Shown here piece after piece: positions 43,944 to 53,891 of a stretch of 64,000 bases of DNA; positions within the stretch are counted from its first letter, which is position 1, and every line of letters starts with the position of its first letter. The stretch is from Rufibacter ruber. Its GTDB lineage: Bacteria > Bacteroidota > Bacteroidia > Cytophagales > Hymenobacteraceae. Location of the stretch: the NCBI RefSeq assembly GCF_001647275.1, contig NZ_LRMM01000001.1, positions 186,001 to 250,000 on the forward strand. The letters are read 5' to 3'. The notes beneath the pieces were generated by a model. It ran no database searches and had not been told where the DNA came from. It saw only the letters and a list, made by a program, of their open reading frames with translations. A program made the position numbers and the translations under genes.

Positions 43944-44066
43944 GCCACGGGGCCGCGCAGCTCATTGGCCACGTCCCAGAGTTCTTTCTCAAAATCTATA
44001 TCGCCTTTGGCAGCGGGTGCCGCCTTGGGGTTCTTCTTCGCCATGTAGGGTAATAAAGGGGGTAGT
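43944..44066 (-). pseudogene. Duplicated 5' fragment of hsdM
   Basis: About 120 bp nearly identical to 43087-43209 (start codon, first ~33 codons and the upstream GTAGGGTAATAAAGGG of hsdM). The ATG is at 44041-44043 on the minus strand. The reading diverges after the ELRG segment. Together the two copies flank the higBA module as direct repeats. Confidence 0.85.
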
Positions 44067-44160
44067 GTCTGGTCTTTGATTCTTGGGGGAACCGAAGATA
44101 TAGAATTTTTGAATATTTTCTAGGACAGGGATTGACCTGTGGGAAAATTTTAGATTCACC

Positions 44161-44202
44161 CGCTGTTTTTCGCTGTTTTCGGAAATCAAGCCCGCAAACA
44201 AG
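44161..44202. repeat. CTGTTTT palindrome copy 22 (highly degenerate)
   Basis: GCTGTTTTTCGCTGTTTTC / GGAAATCAAGCCCGCAAACA; this marks the return to GC-rich core sequence after the second accessory island. Confidence 0.45.
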
Positions 44203-44212
44203 GATGGCTGCC

Positions 44213-45622
44213 TTATTGGGTGATGACTAATCTTCTGGAACTGGTGAAGCGGTCATTGTGCAATTGCACCAGGTAAAGCCCTGCCGGAAGAAAAGACAGG
44301 TCCAGCTGCTGTTGGGCGGTTTGGCGGAGCACGTTGAACCGCCCCAGTTCCTGACCAGTCAGGTTGGTCACCGTCAAGACCAGATCAGGTTGCGCGGTGG
44401 CTGCTTGTAAAATCACCGCGCCCGTGGTAGGGTTGGGGAAGAGCCGCAGCTGCGCCAACGGACCTTCTTCGGCGGCGCCGGATACCGTGATTTGAAAGGC
44501 CTCAGAAAAAGGGGAGGAGCAACTGTTTTTGTTTATCGCGCTGACATAATACTTGCCCGGGGCGGTTGCCGTGATGGTTTGCGTAGTGGCCGGGAGGGTC
44601 TGGTTATCCAGCTTCCATTGATACCTCTCAGCAGCTATGCTGGCGGTTAAGGTGGTGCCGTCTTGGGAAATAGTGGGAGTAGGCGGGATAGGCTGAACCT
44701 CTATTTGGATCACGTTTGAAATGGAAGGCCCACAGCTGCCGGAAAAAACGAGCCGCCGGAAATAGGTGGTGACAGAAAGATAACCGGGGGCATAATCATT
44801 CCCATTTCCGTTGGAAACTGTCACGAAATCACTGTTGCTACCGGTGGTGCTTCGTTCCCATTGATAGCTGTAAATTCCTGTTCCTCCTGCGGCAGGTGCA
44901 CCCGTTAACCCGGGGTGAGGCTGGCCCTGGCAAACAGATTGTTCCCCGGTAATGGAATTGTTGGTTACTGCAGGCGTTACCGTCACCCTCACCGCCGTCC
45001 GGGTAGAGCTGGTGCAACCACTTTCAGACTTGCTTTCAGCGTAGAAGGTGGTGGTTTGAAGGAGCGTTGGGGTGGTGTAGGTTTCCCCAGTATGTAAAGG
45101 CGTACCTCCCTGAGAAGTGGCATACCAACTGAAGGAATGGGCAACGCTCGAAGCTTGAAGGGTGGCAGATGAGCCGGAACAAATTGCTTGATTCGCCACT
45201 ATGGGCGCAGGCGGCACAGGTAAAATAGTGACTTGAAGAGCGTTGCTATAACTATGACTCGTTGCCGAAATTACCCGCCGCCGAAACCAGGTGGTACTGA
45301 TAAGCACAGGAGAGGTGTAATTGATGCTATTGTTAGTACCCGGAGCCATAATAAAATCTGCCGTAGCACTGGTGGTACTCATTTCCCATTGGTACGAAAA
45401 CATCCCGTTTCCACCCGTAGGAGTGGAGCCATTAATAAGGCCTGGCGTTGTTCCTAGGCAGATTTGCTGATTGGTTAATGTGATGGTGTTGTTAGAGATT
45501 TCTTCGTCAAACCTCTTTATAGAAGTGCTTTTTGCAGCGGTATAGCCCGCCGAAGCCATGAACAGAAGAAAGAGCAAGCTAAGGAGTAAAGGAAATTGTA
45601 CGTTTGGGTAGCGTTTCGGCAT
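44213..45622 (-). CDS. T9SS-secreted Ig-like domain protein
   Basis: 469 aa. A signal peptide (LLLSLLFLLFMASAGYTAA) is followed by repeated Ig/PKD-like modules marked by ICLGTTPG, ICSGSSATLQASS and VCQGQPHPGL, and by TTWFRRRV/TTYFRRLV strands. The last ~75 residues are a type IX secretion C-terminal domain (RLFPNPTTGAVILQ...LPAGLYLVQLHND). It should be exported through the outer membrane by T9SS and anchored or released. The domain repeats suggest an adhesin-like or surface function. Single gene. Confidence 0.88.
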   Translation of the reverse strand: MPKRYPNVQFPLLLSLLFLLFMASAGYTAAKSTSIKRFDEEISNNTITLTNQQICLGTTPGLINGSTPTGGNGMFSYQWEMSTTSATADFIMAPGTNNSINYTSPVLISTTWFRRRVISATSHSYSNALQVTILPVPPAPIVANQAICSGSSATLQASSVAHSFSWYATSQGGTPLHTGETYTTPTLLQTTTFYAESKSESGCTSSTRTAVRVTVTPAVTNNSITGEQSVCQGQPHPGLTGAPAAGGTGIYSYQWERSTTGSNSDFVTVSNGNGNDYAPGYLSVTTYFRRLVFSGSCGPSISNVIQIEVQPIPPTPTISQDGTTLTASIAAERYQWKLDNQTLPATTQTITATAPGKYYVSAINKNSCSSPFSEAFQITVSGAAEEGPLAQLRLFPNPTTGAVILQAATAQPDLVLTVTNLTGQELGRFNVLRQTAQQQLDLSFLPAGLYLVQLHNDRFTSSRRLVITQ

Positions 45623-46003
45623 ATAATGTTTGATAGATGTTTCTCAAATATAGCAATTCCTGCTTTGGGAAGAAGGTAGTAGGGGTGAAGGGGGCTGTTT
45701 CTAAGAACCGGAGAAACGGGAGCGTAAAAGAAAGGAACATCCACTACAACAGAAGGTCTTATTTATTGCCGAAATTAGAACCTGATGATGCGTACCTGGG
45801 CCCACCCCCACCTCCTCCCAGGTGGGAAAATAATCTGCACCTGTACCTCCTCTCCGTGGTTTTGCTGTTCAAAAGAGCAGGAAGCGGGATTTCAAATCCT
45901 ATCAGTACCCGCTTCCGGATGGCAAATCTGGGAGCGCAACGCTTATAAAGAGAAAGTAAGGGTTTCCTTTTCAGGAGAAGAGGTATGAGCCCAGATCAGA
46001 GCG

Positions 46004-46047
46004 GTTTCTGTTTTTGGGCTATTTTTGAGAAAACAGGCCAAAAACGC
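46004..46047. repeat. CTGTTTT palindrome copy 23
   Basis: GTTTCTGTTTTTGGGCTATTTTT / AAAACAGGCCAAAAACG, moderately degenerate, upstream of composite element B. Confidence 0.65.
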
Positions 46048-46164
46048 AGCTGCGGCATTGACGCGCGCAAGTCTGGAAGACGCTGCGAGATCCGGTACTA
46101 GTCCCGAGTTCTGAATCAAGCATGTGATTCTGGCATATTTTGGCAAACAATTTGGCATGCGTGA

Positions 46165-47560
46165 TACCCACTAGCCCCTCCCGGGAGGGGAGTGATCTGG
46201 TATGCGTGTCCCTCGGCTGTCCGGGATTTGCCATCCCGGACCAAGTACCTGCGGATTTGCAATCCGCGGCGCATGCAGATCAAACGTGCCGCCGCGGGGA
46301 CTGCAAATCCCCGTGTACCAGCTTCCGGATTGCACATCCGGAAGAGCGCGAGAGCACTGTGATTGGCAGGGCTCAACTAGCTGGGGCGAGAAGAGGTTGA
46401 TCAGCAATGCGTGCCCTCCTGTGTCAACATCCCCCTTCGCCCCCTTCAAAGGGGGAGCATCAGAGTGAGTTATGAGTCTTGAGTTCTGAGTCCTTTCATT
46501 TTTTCCTTACGCAAATCAGCACGAATGAAGCAGCAATGCCTGGTTTCGCTGCCGCGCCGCGGGGGCAGCCAGAGACCGCCCATCAGCTATAGGCACGAGT
46601 CTGGAGGTTCGCGCAAGCGGGAATATCATCTGGAGTTAGAAGGCACGGAAGTAACTTCCGCGCCATAGAGGGGCAGAAGAGGTAGCTATAGAGGGCAGAG
46701 GTCATGTGAGGCTGCCGCCTCATGGAAGCTGAAAGCTTCCGCCATTATAGGTCCAAGTTAGAAACTTGAACCAGAGATTGTGACAAACAAGCAGCAATAA
46801 GTAAACCAACAATCAACACTTCTGCTGGTGGCACCTGGGTAAATTAGCACTTCTGCCCTGACTGATGTGCGCAGCACGGGCTCGCCTCAGGCTAGCGGAT
46901 CAGCAACGGTTACCTGCAGAGGCAGACAAAACAGCACAAGCAGTTTTATAGGAGGGGAACCCAAACCAGTCCTGGGGGTGAGCGCCTCTGTTAATACGGT
47001 GCCGAAGGCAACGCCAAAGGCGTAGTTTTAACAGCAGTGCTCACCCCCAGGACGGGGCCCCGCGGCCGTGAGCGCTTACCGGAAAAGATGAAACAACTCA
47101 GTGAGTGAGGCACCGCGTCAACCACCAAAGCCAGGGGAAACAGCGGATTACGCATTCCTGCCGCAGCAATTGGCTGTCACCAAATACAGCATCAAGCGCC
47201 ACCGCCAAGGGAGCAGCAGACTACGCATACCTGCCCCAGCCAGAGGAGCAGCAGACTCCGCATTGCAACTGCAGCAGTGAACTGTGCATTGCCACTGCAA
47301 CAACAGGGTCTTTGAAAAGAGTGTATCACTTAGGGCACTACTGCACCAACCACCCCAGCCAGAAAAACAGCCAACTACACACTGCCCCTGCCGCAGCGGC
47401 AAAAAAGAAACATTTGCTTCATGGAGAGCTTGCATTCAACCGCTCAACCAAGGGGAGAGCATACCGTGCCTACCTGCACCAACTACCACCCAGCCAAGGG
47501 AAGAGCAAACTATCCATTCCAGCAGAAGAGAAAACGTAATTCTAAACCTAAAGTACCGCT
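46165..47560 (+). repeat. Composite multi-copy element, copy B
   Basis: Same order of parts as copy A. GGATTTGCAATCC-type palindromes lie at 46220-46240, 46251-46267, 46296-46313 and 46322-46344, followed by the CCCCCTTCGCCCCCTTCAAA hairpin near 46431, short TGAGTTCT-like tandem units and the structured core. The tail (about 47100-47560) is the longest of the three, with five or more degenerate CCAAGGGAACAGCAGACTAC units. Open frames in the tail arise only because the repeats lack stops. Confidence 0.8.
46633..47100 (+). ncRNA. Structured core of element copy B (candidate RNA)
   Basis: Hairpin 46642-46664 is identical to copy A. The junction 46701-46748 keeps both inner hairpins but has a weakened closing stem. 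Hairpin 46750-46772 is kept with one loop change. The compound stem 46969-47053 keeps GTCCTGG/CCAGGAC, GGTGAGC/GCTCACC and CTGTTAA/TTAACAG. Its apical hairpins differ from copy A: the first is shortened to GCC-GAA-GGC and the second is ACGCC-AAA-GGCGT, both still paired. Confidence 0.45.
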
Positions 47561-47734
47561 GACAAAAACAAACTATAGAACAGCCGCTGATGTGAGATTT
47601 CTGCATTCAGAGGCGCTCCCAAACAGAAGCTTCCTATCTTAAAAAGCCACAAACCAACGCTTGCGGCAGGCCCCCAAAAGTAAACAGACCACAGCATCAA
47701 CTACCAAAGACGGAAGTGCAGGCAACTCAGACAA

Positions 47735-47779
47735 TTCTGTTTTGGGGCTGTTTTTCAAAAAGAAGCCCCAAAACAGAAA
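47735..47779. repeat. CTGTTTT palindrome copy 24
   Basis: TTCTGTTTTGGGGCTGTTTTT / AAAAAGAAGCCCCAAAACAGAA, near-perfect, beside the cspA terminator. Confidence 0.75.
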
Positions 47780-47783
47780 CAAA

Positions 47784-47813
47784 AAAAAGCCTTACCAAAC
47801 GGTAAGGCTTTTT
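47784..47813 (-). terminator. Rho-independent terminator of the cold shock gene
   Basis: Stem AAAGCCTTACC/GGTAAGGCTTT with a 4-base loop. On the minus strand it is followed by an uninterrupted T run (complement of the A run at 47781-47788). Confidence 0.88.
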
Positions 47814-47834
47814 CAATGTCTTTATAGCAAAAGA

Positions 47835-48026
47835 CTAAGCGAGTTTTACGTTGACAGCGTTTAGTCCTTTCTTTCCTTCTTTGAGGTCAAAAGTAACATC
47901 GTCGTTTTCTCTGATTTCGTCTACCAGGCCCGTAACGTGCACGAAGTACTCCTGATTTGAATTGGCATCTTTAATAAAACCGAATCCCTTTTCGGTATTA
48001 AAGAATTTTACTTTTCCTTGATTCAT
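47835..48026 (-). CDS. cspA: Cold shock protein (CspA family)
   Basis: 63 aa single cold-shock domain. RNA-binding motifs RNP1 KGFGFI near residues 14-19 and RNP2-like YFVHV near 28-32 are intact. It binds single-stranded RNA or DNA and acts as an RNA chaperone. The AT-rich upstream region contains a hairpin (48056-48079) in the likely 5' leader, and a terminator follows. Single gene. Confidence 0.95.
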   Translation of the reverse strand: MNQGKVKFFNTEKGFGFIKDANSNQEYFVHVTGLVDEIRENDDVTFDLKEGKKGLNAVNVKLA

Positions 48027-48055
48027 TGTGATAGTTGATTAATGCCTTGAATACG

Positions 48056-48079
48056 TTTGAACCCAGATAAGAGTTCAAA
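48056..48079 (-). promoter_or_regulatory. Leader hairpin upstream of cspA
   Basis: TTTGAAC/GTTCAAA pair around a 10-base loop, about 30-55 bp before the cspA ATG. TACCTTTT at 48089-48096 (minus strand) resembles a -7 box, so the hairpin would lie in the leader. A temperature-dependent role is only a guess. Confidence 0.4.
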
Positions 48080-48220
48080 CTTTCACTGAAAAGGTATAAC
48101 TTTTTTTCGAACCAACCTAATCACCATTCCCTAAAAGATTAGAGGCAGCCGCAAAAAAATAAATCAGGAAGGAACCGCCTCTGCGTAACCACGTTTGCTG
48201 CCCTGCCATGGGCCCTCCCT

Positions 48221-49261
48221 TTAAGCCGTTTGCAGAGCGGGCGCGGCCCGGAAGCGGTACACCAGCAGCAGGGCCACTGAGAAGAGGAGCACCGCCACCA
48301 ACTGGTGCAGAACCCCCAGTGCCACCGGCACCTGGTACAGCAGCGTGACAATGCCCAGCGCCACTTGCACACCCGTGAGGGCGAACAGGAGGTGAACCAG
48401 GCCCAAGGTGCCAGAGGCCAGGCCGACTTGTCTGCTTTTGAGCCAGAGGCGCAGCACCAGCACCACCACCACCAAGGCTACCCAGCGGTGCAGGAACTGC
48501 ACAAAGGAACCGTTCTCCAGAAAATTGTCCCAGGTGAGGGTCTCCTGCAGGAGCCTGGGGAAGAACTCGCCGTTCATAAGCGGAAAGGTATTGTAGTATA
48601 GCCCCGCTTTTAAGCCTGCCACAAAGGCCCCCAGAATAATCTGCCCCAGCACAGCGATCAGCACCCCCTTAGAACCCTTCCGGAGGGTCGGTAGGTGTTT
48701 GGGCGTGGCCGAAGGGGCAGCGGTAAGGTCTGCCACCGTCCAGAGAATAGTGCCTATGAGGGCCAGGGCCAGGCAGAGGTGGGCCGCCAGCCGGAAATGA
48801 CTCACATGCGGATTATCTACCAAGCCGCTTTTCACCATCAGCCAACCCATGGCGCCCTGTGCCATGCCCAAGACCAAAATGAGCAGGATGCGCCGCAGCA
48901 GCCAGCCTTTGAGGTACCCCCGCCCCAGAAATAGGAGAAACGGGAGGAAAAAGACCAGGCCAATCACCCTGCCCAGCAGGCGGTGCAGGTACTCCCACCA
49001 GAAAATCTGCTTAAACGCCTGCAGGTCCATGCTGAAATTAATTTTCTGGTACTCCGGGAACTGCTGGTATTTCTGGAAAACCACCTGCCATTCGGCCTCA
49101 GAGAGAGGAGGGATGGTGCCCGAAATCACATTCCATTCTACCATGGAGAGGCCGGAGTTGGTCAGGCGGGTGATGCCGCCAATGATGACCATCAACAGAA
49201 TTAAAAAAGCACCTGTGAGCAGCCATAGCACCACCCCTTTGGGCGCAGCAGTCTTGTTCAT
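48221..49261 (-). CDS. ctaA: Heme A synthase (COX15/CtaA family)
   Basis: 346 aa with eight predicted membrane helices. IGGITRLTNSGLSMVEWNVISG near residues 26-47, WWEYLHRLLGR near 88 and the second half QFLHRWVALVVV near 260 and HQL near 325 supply the heme-ligand His residues. The enzyme oxidises the C8 methyl of heme O to make heme A for cytochrome oxidase. COX15-type rather than the short Bacillus form by length and motifs. Single gene here. Confidence 0.93.
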   Translation of the reverse strand: MNKTAAPKGVVLWLLTGAFLILLMVIIGGITRLTNSGLSMVEWNVISGTIPPLSEAEWQVVFQKYQQFPEYQKINFSMDLQAFKQIFWWEYLHRLLGRVIGLVFFLPFLLFLGRGYLKGWLLRRILLILVLGMAQGAMGWLMVKSGLVDNPHVSHFRLAAHLCLALALIGTILWTVADLTAAPSATPKHLPTLRKGSKGVLIAVLGQIILGAFVAGLKAGLYYNTFPLMNGEFFPRLLQETLTWDNFLENGSFVQFLHRWVALVVVVLVLRLWLKSRQVGLASGTLGLVHLLFALTGVQVALGIVTLLYQVPVALGVLHQLVAVLLFSVALLLVYRFRAAPALQTA

Positions 49262-49473
49262 ATACCTCCTTTAAAAAGGCAAAGCTCCTCAGGCCTGTCT
49301 CAGCTTTTGATGATGCATCTCTGGCCCAAAACTGATAAAAATCATTCTTATACAAGAAACCTTCCCGGGCAAGGGCCAAACGCCTGGGAGGCCGTGTACC
49401 CAGGAAGGCGCCAGGTTAGAGGACCTGCTCTGCTTGGTAAAAGTAGTGGTACCCTGGCTTGAACGTCTGCAAA

Positions 49474-49516
49474 TTCTGTTTTAGGGCTGTTTTCAGGAAA
49501 TCAGCCCCAAAACAGA
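49474..49516. repeat. CTGTTTT palindrome copy 25
   Basis: TTCTGTTTTAGGGCTGTTTTC / GGAAATCAGCCCCAAAACAGA in the 421 bp gap between ctaA and the CheB/CheR kinase. Confidence 0.7.
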
Positions 49517-49625
49517 GTGGGTTTTCTAAGCGGTAAAGGGAGGAGACGGTCAACCGGCAGAAGTTGGAAAGGGAAAAGGAAAAGGAAGGTCTGGTGGTCA
49601 GGTGTTCTCACCAGAAGAGAAATGA

Positions 49626-49671
49626 TTTCTGTTTCGGGGCTGTTTTCAGAAAAACAGCCCAGAAACAGAAA
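49626..49671. repeat. CTGTTTT palindrome copy 26
   Basis: TTTCTGTTTCGGGGCTGTTTT / AAAACAGCCCAGAAACAGAAA, near-perfect, 11 bp past the stop of the CheB/CheR kinase; a probable terminator. Confidence 0.78.
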
Positions 49672-49682
49672 CCTGAAGCGCC

Positions 49683-52600
49683 TTAGCTCTTGAGGTAGAT
49701 TTTAAAGGTGGTGCCTTCGCCCAATCTGGTGGAAACCTGAATTTTGCCGCCTGCGTTGTGCACTATCTTTCGTACCATGTAAAGCCCAATGCCAGAGCCT
49801 TCTACGTGGTCATGAAAACGCCGGAACATGGTAAAGAGCTGGTCTTCCTGTTCCCCGGTCATGCCCAGTCCATTGTCTTTCACGGTCAGAACCAGGTCGT
49901 CTTTCTCCTTCCGGCACGTTAAAGAGACTTTGGTGTCCTTTTCCGGGTCCCGGTATTTGATGGCGTTAGACAGCAGGTTGTACACAATGCTCCTGAAGTT
50001 CTTCTTGGAGAACAAAATGGTAGGGCACTCGCGCACATCTACTTTCACGTGGGCCTGTGCTTCCTGTATCATTGGTTCCAGGTCCAGCAGTACGTCCTGC
50101 ACCACTTCGTTCAGGTTCACGCTGGAGATTTCAGGCACGTTGTCATTCTGCAGCTTGGTCACCTCTGTGAGGTTGGCAATGGTATGCTTGAACCGCTCCA
50201 CGGCCCCTTGCATCATGGCCATGATCTGCTGCACATCTACCTGCATGAACTCCTCTTCAGGCAGTTCTAATTTAAGCTCGCGCAGCAGGGCCTCAATGTT
50301 ATGGATGGGGGTTTTCAGGTCATGCGAGGCCGTGTACACAAAGTTGTCCAGGTCATCAATGACCCGGAGCAGGTGGGCGTTCGTTTCCTTGAGCTTTACC
50401 TGGGTGTCTTTCAAGTCTGACAAATCAATGAACGAGCCCAGCATGCGGTGGGGCATCTGGTACTCGTTGTGCAGAATGTACGCCCGGTTATAGATGTAGG
50501 CGTACGTGCCGTTGGCCCTTATGATTTTAAACTCGTCGGTCCATTGGTCACTGCCCAGGTTGATGGCATCATTGATGCCTTTCATGACCCGCTCCTTGTC
50601 ATCTGGGTGAATCTTGTCAAACCAGGAGTTGATGCCTTTGCTCATGTGGCTGGGGTCATACCCCAGAATGGTCTGCAGGGAGTCGCTCCACCAGAGCTCG
50701 TTGGTGATCAGGTTCCAGTCCCAGACCACGTCATTGGTGGCTTTGGAGACCAGTTTAAACCGCTCCTGGCTGGCCAGGAGCTCCTGGGTTCTGTCAGTGA
50801 CACGCTTTTCCAGCAGGGTGTTGAGCTTGATAAGGTTTTCCTCTGCCCGTTTGAGGTCTTCATAGGCCAGCAGAATGCGCTCCTCACTTATTTTCTTTTC
50901 AGTGATGTCTGCCATGGTGAGGGTGAGGCCGTCGCCCATTTTGGCGGCGGCAATCTCAAACCAGGATTTTTTCCCCTTCACCTCCAGGTACTGCTCCGCA
51001 TGCAGCGGACTGCCCGTCTCAATGACGTGCACAAACTTTTTGAAGAGCCCGCTCTTGCGCAGAAACGTCAGCTCCTGCTGTACGCTCTGCCCCAGCAGCT
51101 GCTCCTGCGGTTTCCCAATCATCTGCTCTGCCTGTCTGTTCAGCAGGCTCCAGGTGAACTCTATGATGGCACTCTCCTCATTGCGCACCGCCTTAAAGGC
51201 CATGATGTTGTTCAGGGAGCTGTTGAGCACCCCCTGCACCACGTTGCTCAGGGCTTTGAGGGTGGTGACCTCCACAAAACTGAGCACCACGCCGTCTTTG
51301 TTGCCGTCATATTTCAGGTAAGGGATGATGCGCATCAAAAAGAATTTGCCATCCTGGGTTTCCACTTCCTGCTCCACCTCAGCCGAGGTATGATTTACTT
51401 TCTTAATGTCTTCCAGCCAGTTCTTGTACTTGAGGTTGTGTGACAGGTGGTGGATGGGCCGGCCCACGTCTATCTCAATGATGTTGATCAGCTCCTTCAC
51501 AGAAGGGGTGAATTTTCTGATCACCAGGTGGTGGTCCAGGAACAGCTGCCCAATGTTGGAGCTCCTGATGTAGTTGTCCAGGTCCTCGTTCAGTTCCTGA
51601 AGTTCCTTGATCTTGAGTTGGTGCTCTGAGTTCACGGTGTGCAGCTCCTCATTCAGTGACTGCATCTCCTCATTCAGTGACTGCATCTCCTCATTGGAAC
51701 TCTGCAGTTCCTCGTTAGAAGACATGAGCTCCTCATTGGTAGACTGCAGCTCCTCATTGGCGGTGCTCAGGTCCTGAACCGTCATGTGCAGGCTCTCGCG
51801 GGCATCTTTCAGTTCAGACTCTAACAGGGTGAGCTGCTGGAAGTACCCGGTGTCTGCCTCAGACAGCATAGGCTCCAGGGTTTTGAGCGAAAGATTCTGC
51901 GTGTTTTCCTGCAGCAGCACCAGGGTCACTTTGGGCATGTCCGGCTCTGCCGAATACAACTTCACTAAAAGGTGTACCAGCTGGTTCCCGTTGCCCGATT
52001 TGATCATGATCTGCCTGCTGACAGGCTGCTCGGTTTTCAGAACCTTTCTGATGTCTACACTAAGCGTAACCGCCAGTTCTTTAGACACCATTTTAAGCAG
52101 GTTCAGGTGCAGACGCTTCTCCGGCAGTTTCAAATAGCGGCTAAAGTCGCCAATGCCGTGCAGGAGCTGGAAATTCTCATCTACAAACAGACCCGCCACT
52201 TTCAGGTCCTCGGCCACGGTGTCCAGAAAGGCCTCATTGTACTGGTCAGAGGTGGCGTTGCTCTTCCGGTGGCTGGGGGGGTACTCAGGGGAGAACGTCT
52301 GGGTGAGGGGGGTAACCCCGTACTGCTGCTGAAAGCTCTTGTTGTCTTTTATCTTCTTGTAGAGCTTCCACTTACGGTTCTTCTCTGAAAAGAAAGATTT
52401 AAGGTCGCCAATGCTCTCACTGGGGCCCAGCAGCAGATAGCCTTTCAGCTTGAGCGCATACGGGAACACAGACATCACCTTCTTCTGCAGCTCAGGGTTC
52501 AGGTAGATGAGCATGTTGCGGCAGGTGATCAGGTCCATGCGGCTGAACGGCGGGTCTTTCTGCAGGTCATGCTGGGCAAAGATGATCAGCTTTCTGATGT

Positions 52601-53792
52601 CTTCTTTGATGGTGTACCGGTTGTTTTTGAAGAGGAAGAAATTCTTCAGCCTCTCTTCTGAGACATCATGGGCAATGGCAGCGGGAAACACGCCCTTAGA
52701 CGCCTGCCGGATGGCCCGCTGGTCAATGTCAGTGGCGAAGAGCTTGACATTGGGCTCCCGCCCCAGCCGGTCATAGCACTCTTTGAACAAGATGGCCAAG
52801 GAATACACTTCCTCCCCGGTGCTGCAGGCGGTCACCCACACTTTAACGTTCTCCTCTTCTGGGGTGCGGGAGATAATCTCCGGGATGACCTCCTGGGCCA
52901 TGATCTCAAACGGCTCCCCGTCCCGGAAAAAGCGGGTGACCCCAATCAGGAATTCCTGGCAAAGCTGCTTGATCTCAGCCGGGTTCTCCTGCATGAACGC
53001 CAGGTACGCGGCCATGGTGGCCACTTTGATTGTGTCCATGCGCTTTCTGATGCGCCGGTAGATGGTGGGCTGCTTGTAGTTCTTGAAATTGGTCTGGGTA
53101 TGGGTGCACACCAGGTCCAGAATCTCTGCCAAGATCTCCTCTTCGTTTTCCTCTTCCTCGGTCTGCCGGTTGATCAACGTCTTGACCAACGGGATCTGCC
53201 GCGTGTAATCTATGATTTCGCGGGGCATCTGCTCTGGCGGGAACACGTAATCTACCGCGCCTGACTCAATGGCGCTCCTGGGCATACCGTCAAACTTAGC
53301 GGTCTCCGGGTCCTGCACCATGACCATTCCGCCGGCCGCCTTTATCTTCTTTACGCCCTTGGTCCCGTCTGTTCCGGTACCGGACAGCACAATGCCAATG
53401 GCATACCGGCCCCGGTCCTGGGCCAGGGACTCAAAGAAGACATCAATGGCGAAGTTGGGTTCCCGGTTCCTGATCTGGTTGACCAGCTGCAGCCGGCCGT
53501 GTTTGAGCGTTAGCTGCTTGCCGCTGGGCAGCACGTACACGCAGTTGGGCTGGGTGTACATATTGTCTTCGGCCTCCCGCACCTGCATCTGGGTGTGCTT
53601 GGTCAGGAGTTCTGCCATCAGGCTTTTATGGTCTGGTGACAGGTGCTGAATGATGACGAACGAAAAACTGGAATTACTGGGAAAGTGGTCAAATAACCTA
53701 TGAATAGCCTCCAGGCCACCCGCAGAGGCACCTATGCCAATGAGGTAGTGATCAGTTTTAGGGGGAGTATCTTGCTGATGCGAACTCTTCAT
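49683..53792 (-). CDS. CheB-CheR-PAS hybrid sensor histidine kinase
   Basis: 1369 aa. In order: CheB-like methylesterase (residues ~10-200; GIGASAGG Ser, QHLSPDH His, GTGTDG Asp), CheR N-terminal and methyltransferase domains (~215-480; VTACSTGEEVYSLA), a linker, a long coiled coil (~674-740) built of ELQSTNEELMSSNEE-type heptads from a 21 bp DNA repeat, PAS domains (~745-1000), a further PAS with PAC (~1010-1130), HisKA with His in TASHDLKTPIHN near 1152, and HATPase_c (DNGLGMT, GSGIGLYM) to the end. No membrane segment, so it is cytoplasmic. It starts 99 bp after the output-less phytochrome gene on the same strand, suggesting joint expression and a shared signal path. Confidence 0.93.
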   Translation of the reverse strand: MKSSHQQDTPPKTDHYLIGIGASAGGLEAIHRLFDHFPSNSSFSFVIIQHLSPDHKSLMAELLTKHTQMQVREAEDNMYTQPNCVYVLPSGKQLTLKHGRLQLVNQIRNREPNFAIDVFFESLAQDRGRYAIGIVLSGTGTDGTKGVKKIKAAGGMVMVQDPETAKFDGMPRSAIESGAVDYVFPPEQMPREIIDYTRQIPLVKTLINRQTEEEENEEEILAEILDLVCTHTQTNFKNYKQPTIYRRIRKRMDTIKVATMAAYLAFMQENPAEIKQLCQEFLIGVTRFFRDGEPFEIMAQEVIPEIISRTPEEENVKVWVTACSTGEEVYSLAILFKECYDRLGREPNVKLFATDIDQRAIRQASKGVFPAAIAHDVSEERLKNFFLFKNNRYTIKEDIRKLIIFAQHDLQKDPPFSRMDLITCRNMLIYLNPELQKKVMSVFPYALKLKGYLLLGPSESIGDLKSFFSEKNRKWKLYKKIKDNKSFQQQYGVTPLTQTFSPEYPPSHRKSNATSDQYNEAFLDTVAEDLKVAGLFVDENFQLLHGIGDFSRYLKLPEKRLHLNLLKMVSKELAVTLSVDIRKVLKTEQPVSRQIMIKSGNGNQLVHLLVKLYSAEPDMPKVTLVLLQENTQNLSLKTLEPMLSEADTGYFQQLTLLESELKDARESLHMTVQDLSTANEELQSTNEELMSSNEELQSSNEEMQSLNEEMQSLNEELHTVNSEHQLKIKELQELNEDLDNYIRSSNIGQLFLDHHLVIRKFTPSVKELINIIEIDVGRPIHHLSHNLKYKNWLEDIKKVNHTSAEVEQEVETQDGKFFLMRIIPYLKYDGNKDGVVLSFVEVTTLKALSNVVQGVLNSSLNNIMAFKAVRNEESAIIEFTWSLLNRQAEQMIGKPQEQLLGQSVQQELTFLRKSGLFKKFVHVIETGSPLHAEQYLEVKGKKSWFEIAAAKMGDGLTLTMADITEKKISEERILLAYEDLKRAEENLIKLNTLLEKRVTDRTQELLASQERFKLVSKATNDVVWDWNLITNELWWSDSLQTILGYDPSHMSKGINSWFDKIHPDDKERVMKGINDAINLGSDQWTDEFKIIRANGTYAYIYNRAYILHNEYQMPHRMLGSFIDLSDLKDTQVKLKETNAHLLRVIDDLDNFVYTASHDLKTPIHNIEALLRELKLELPEEEFMQVDVQQIMAMMQGAVERFKHTIANLTEVTKLQNDNVPEISSVNLNEVVQDVLLDLEPMIQEAQAHVKVDVRECPTILFSKKNFRSIVYNLLSNAIKYRDPEKDTKVSLTCRKEKDDLVLTVKDNGLGMTGEQEDQLFTMFRRFHDHVEGSGIGLYMVRKIVHNAGGKIQVSTRLGEGTTFKIYLKS

Positions 53793-53891
53793 TTATGTGC
53801 TTAGGGTTGGGGCAAATCTTACCTGTTGGGTTGGTGTTTAATTGATCTGCCTCTCTTCGTTTTCAACTTCAATTCTACCAAAGAAACGGGT

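Noticed and set aside
47105-47539. 144-codon open frame in the tail of composite element B
   Set aside because: It is made of the degenerate tail units, has low-complexity composition and no family resemblance, and the related tails in copies A and C do not keep the frame.
46140-47560. Composite element as a CRISPR array
   Set aside because: There are no regular direct repeats with unique spacers of constant length; units are diverged and spacing varies, and no cas gene is present.
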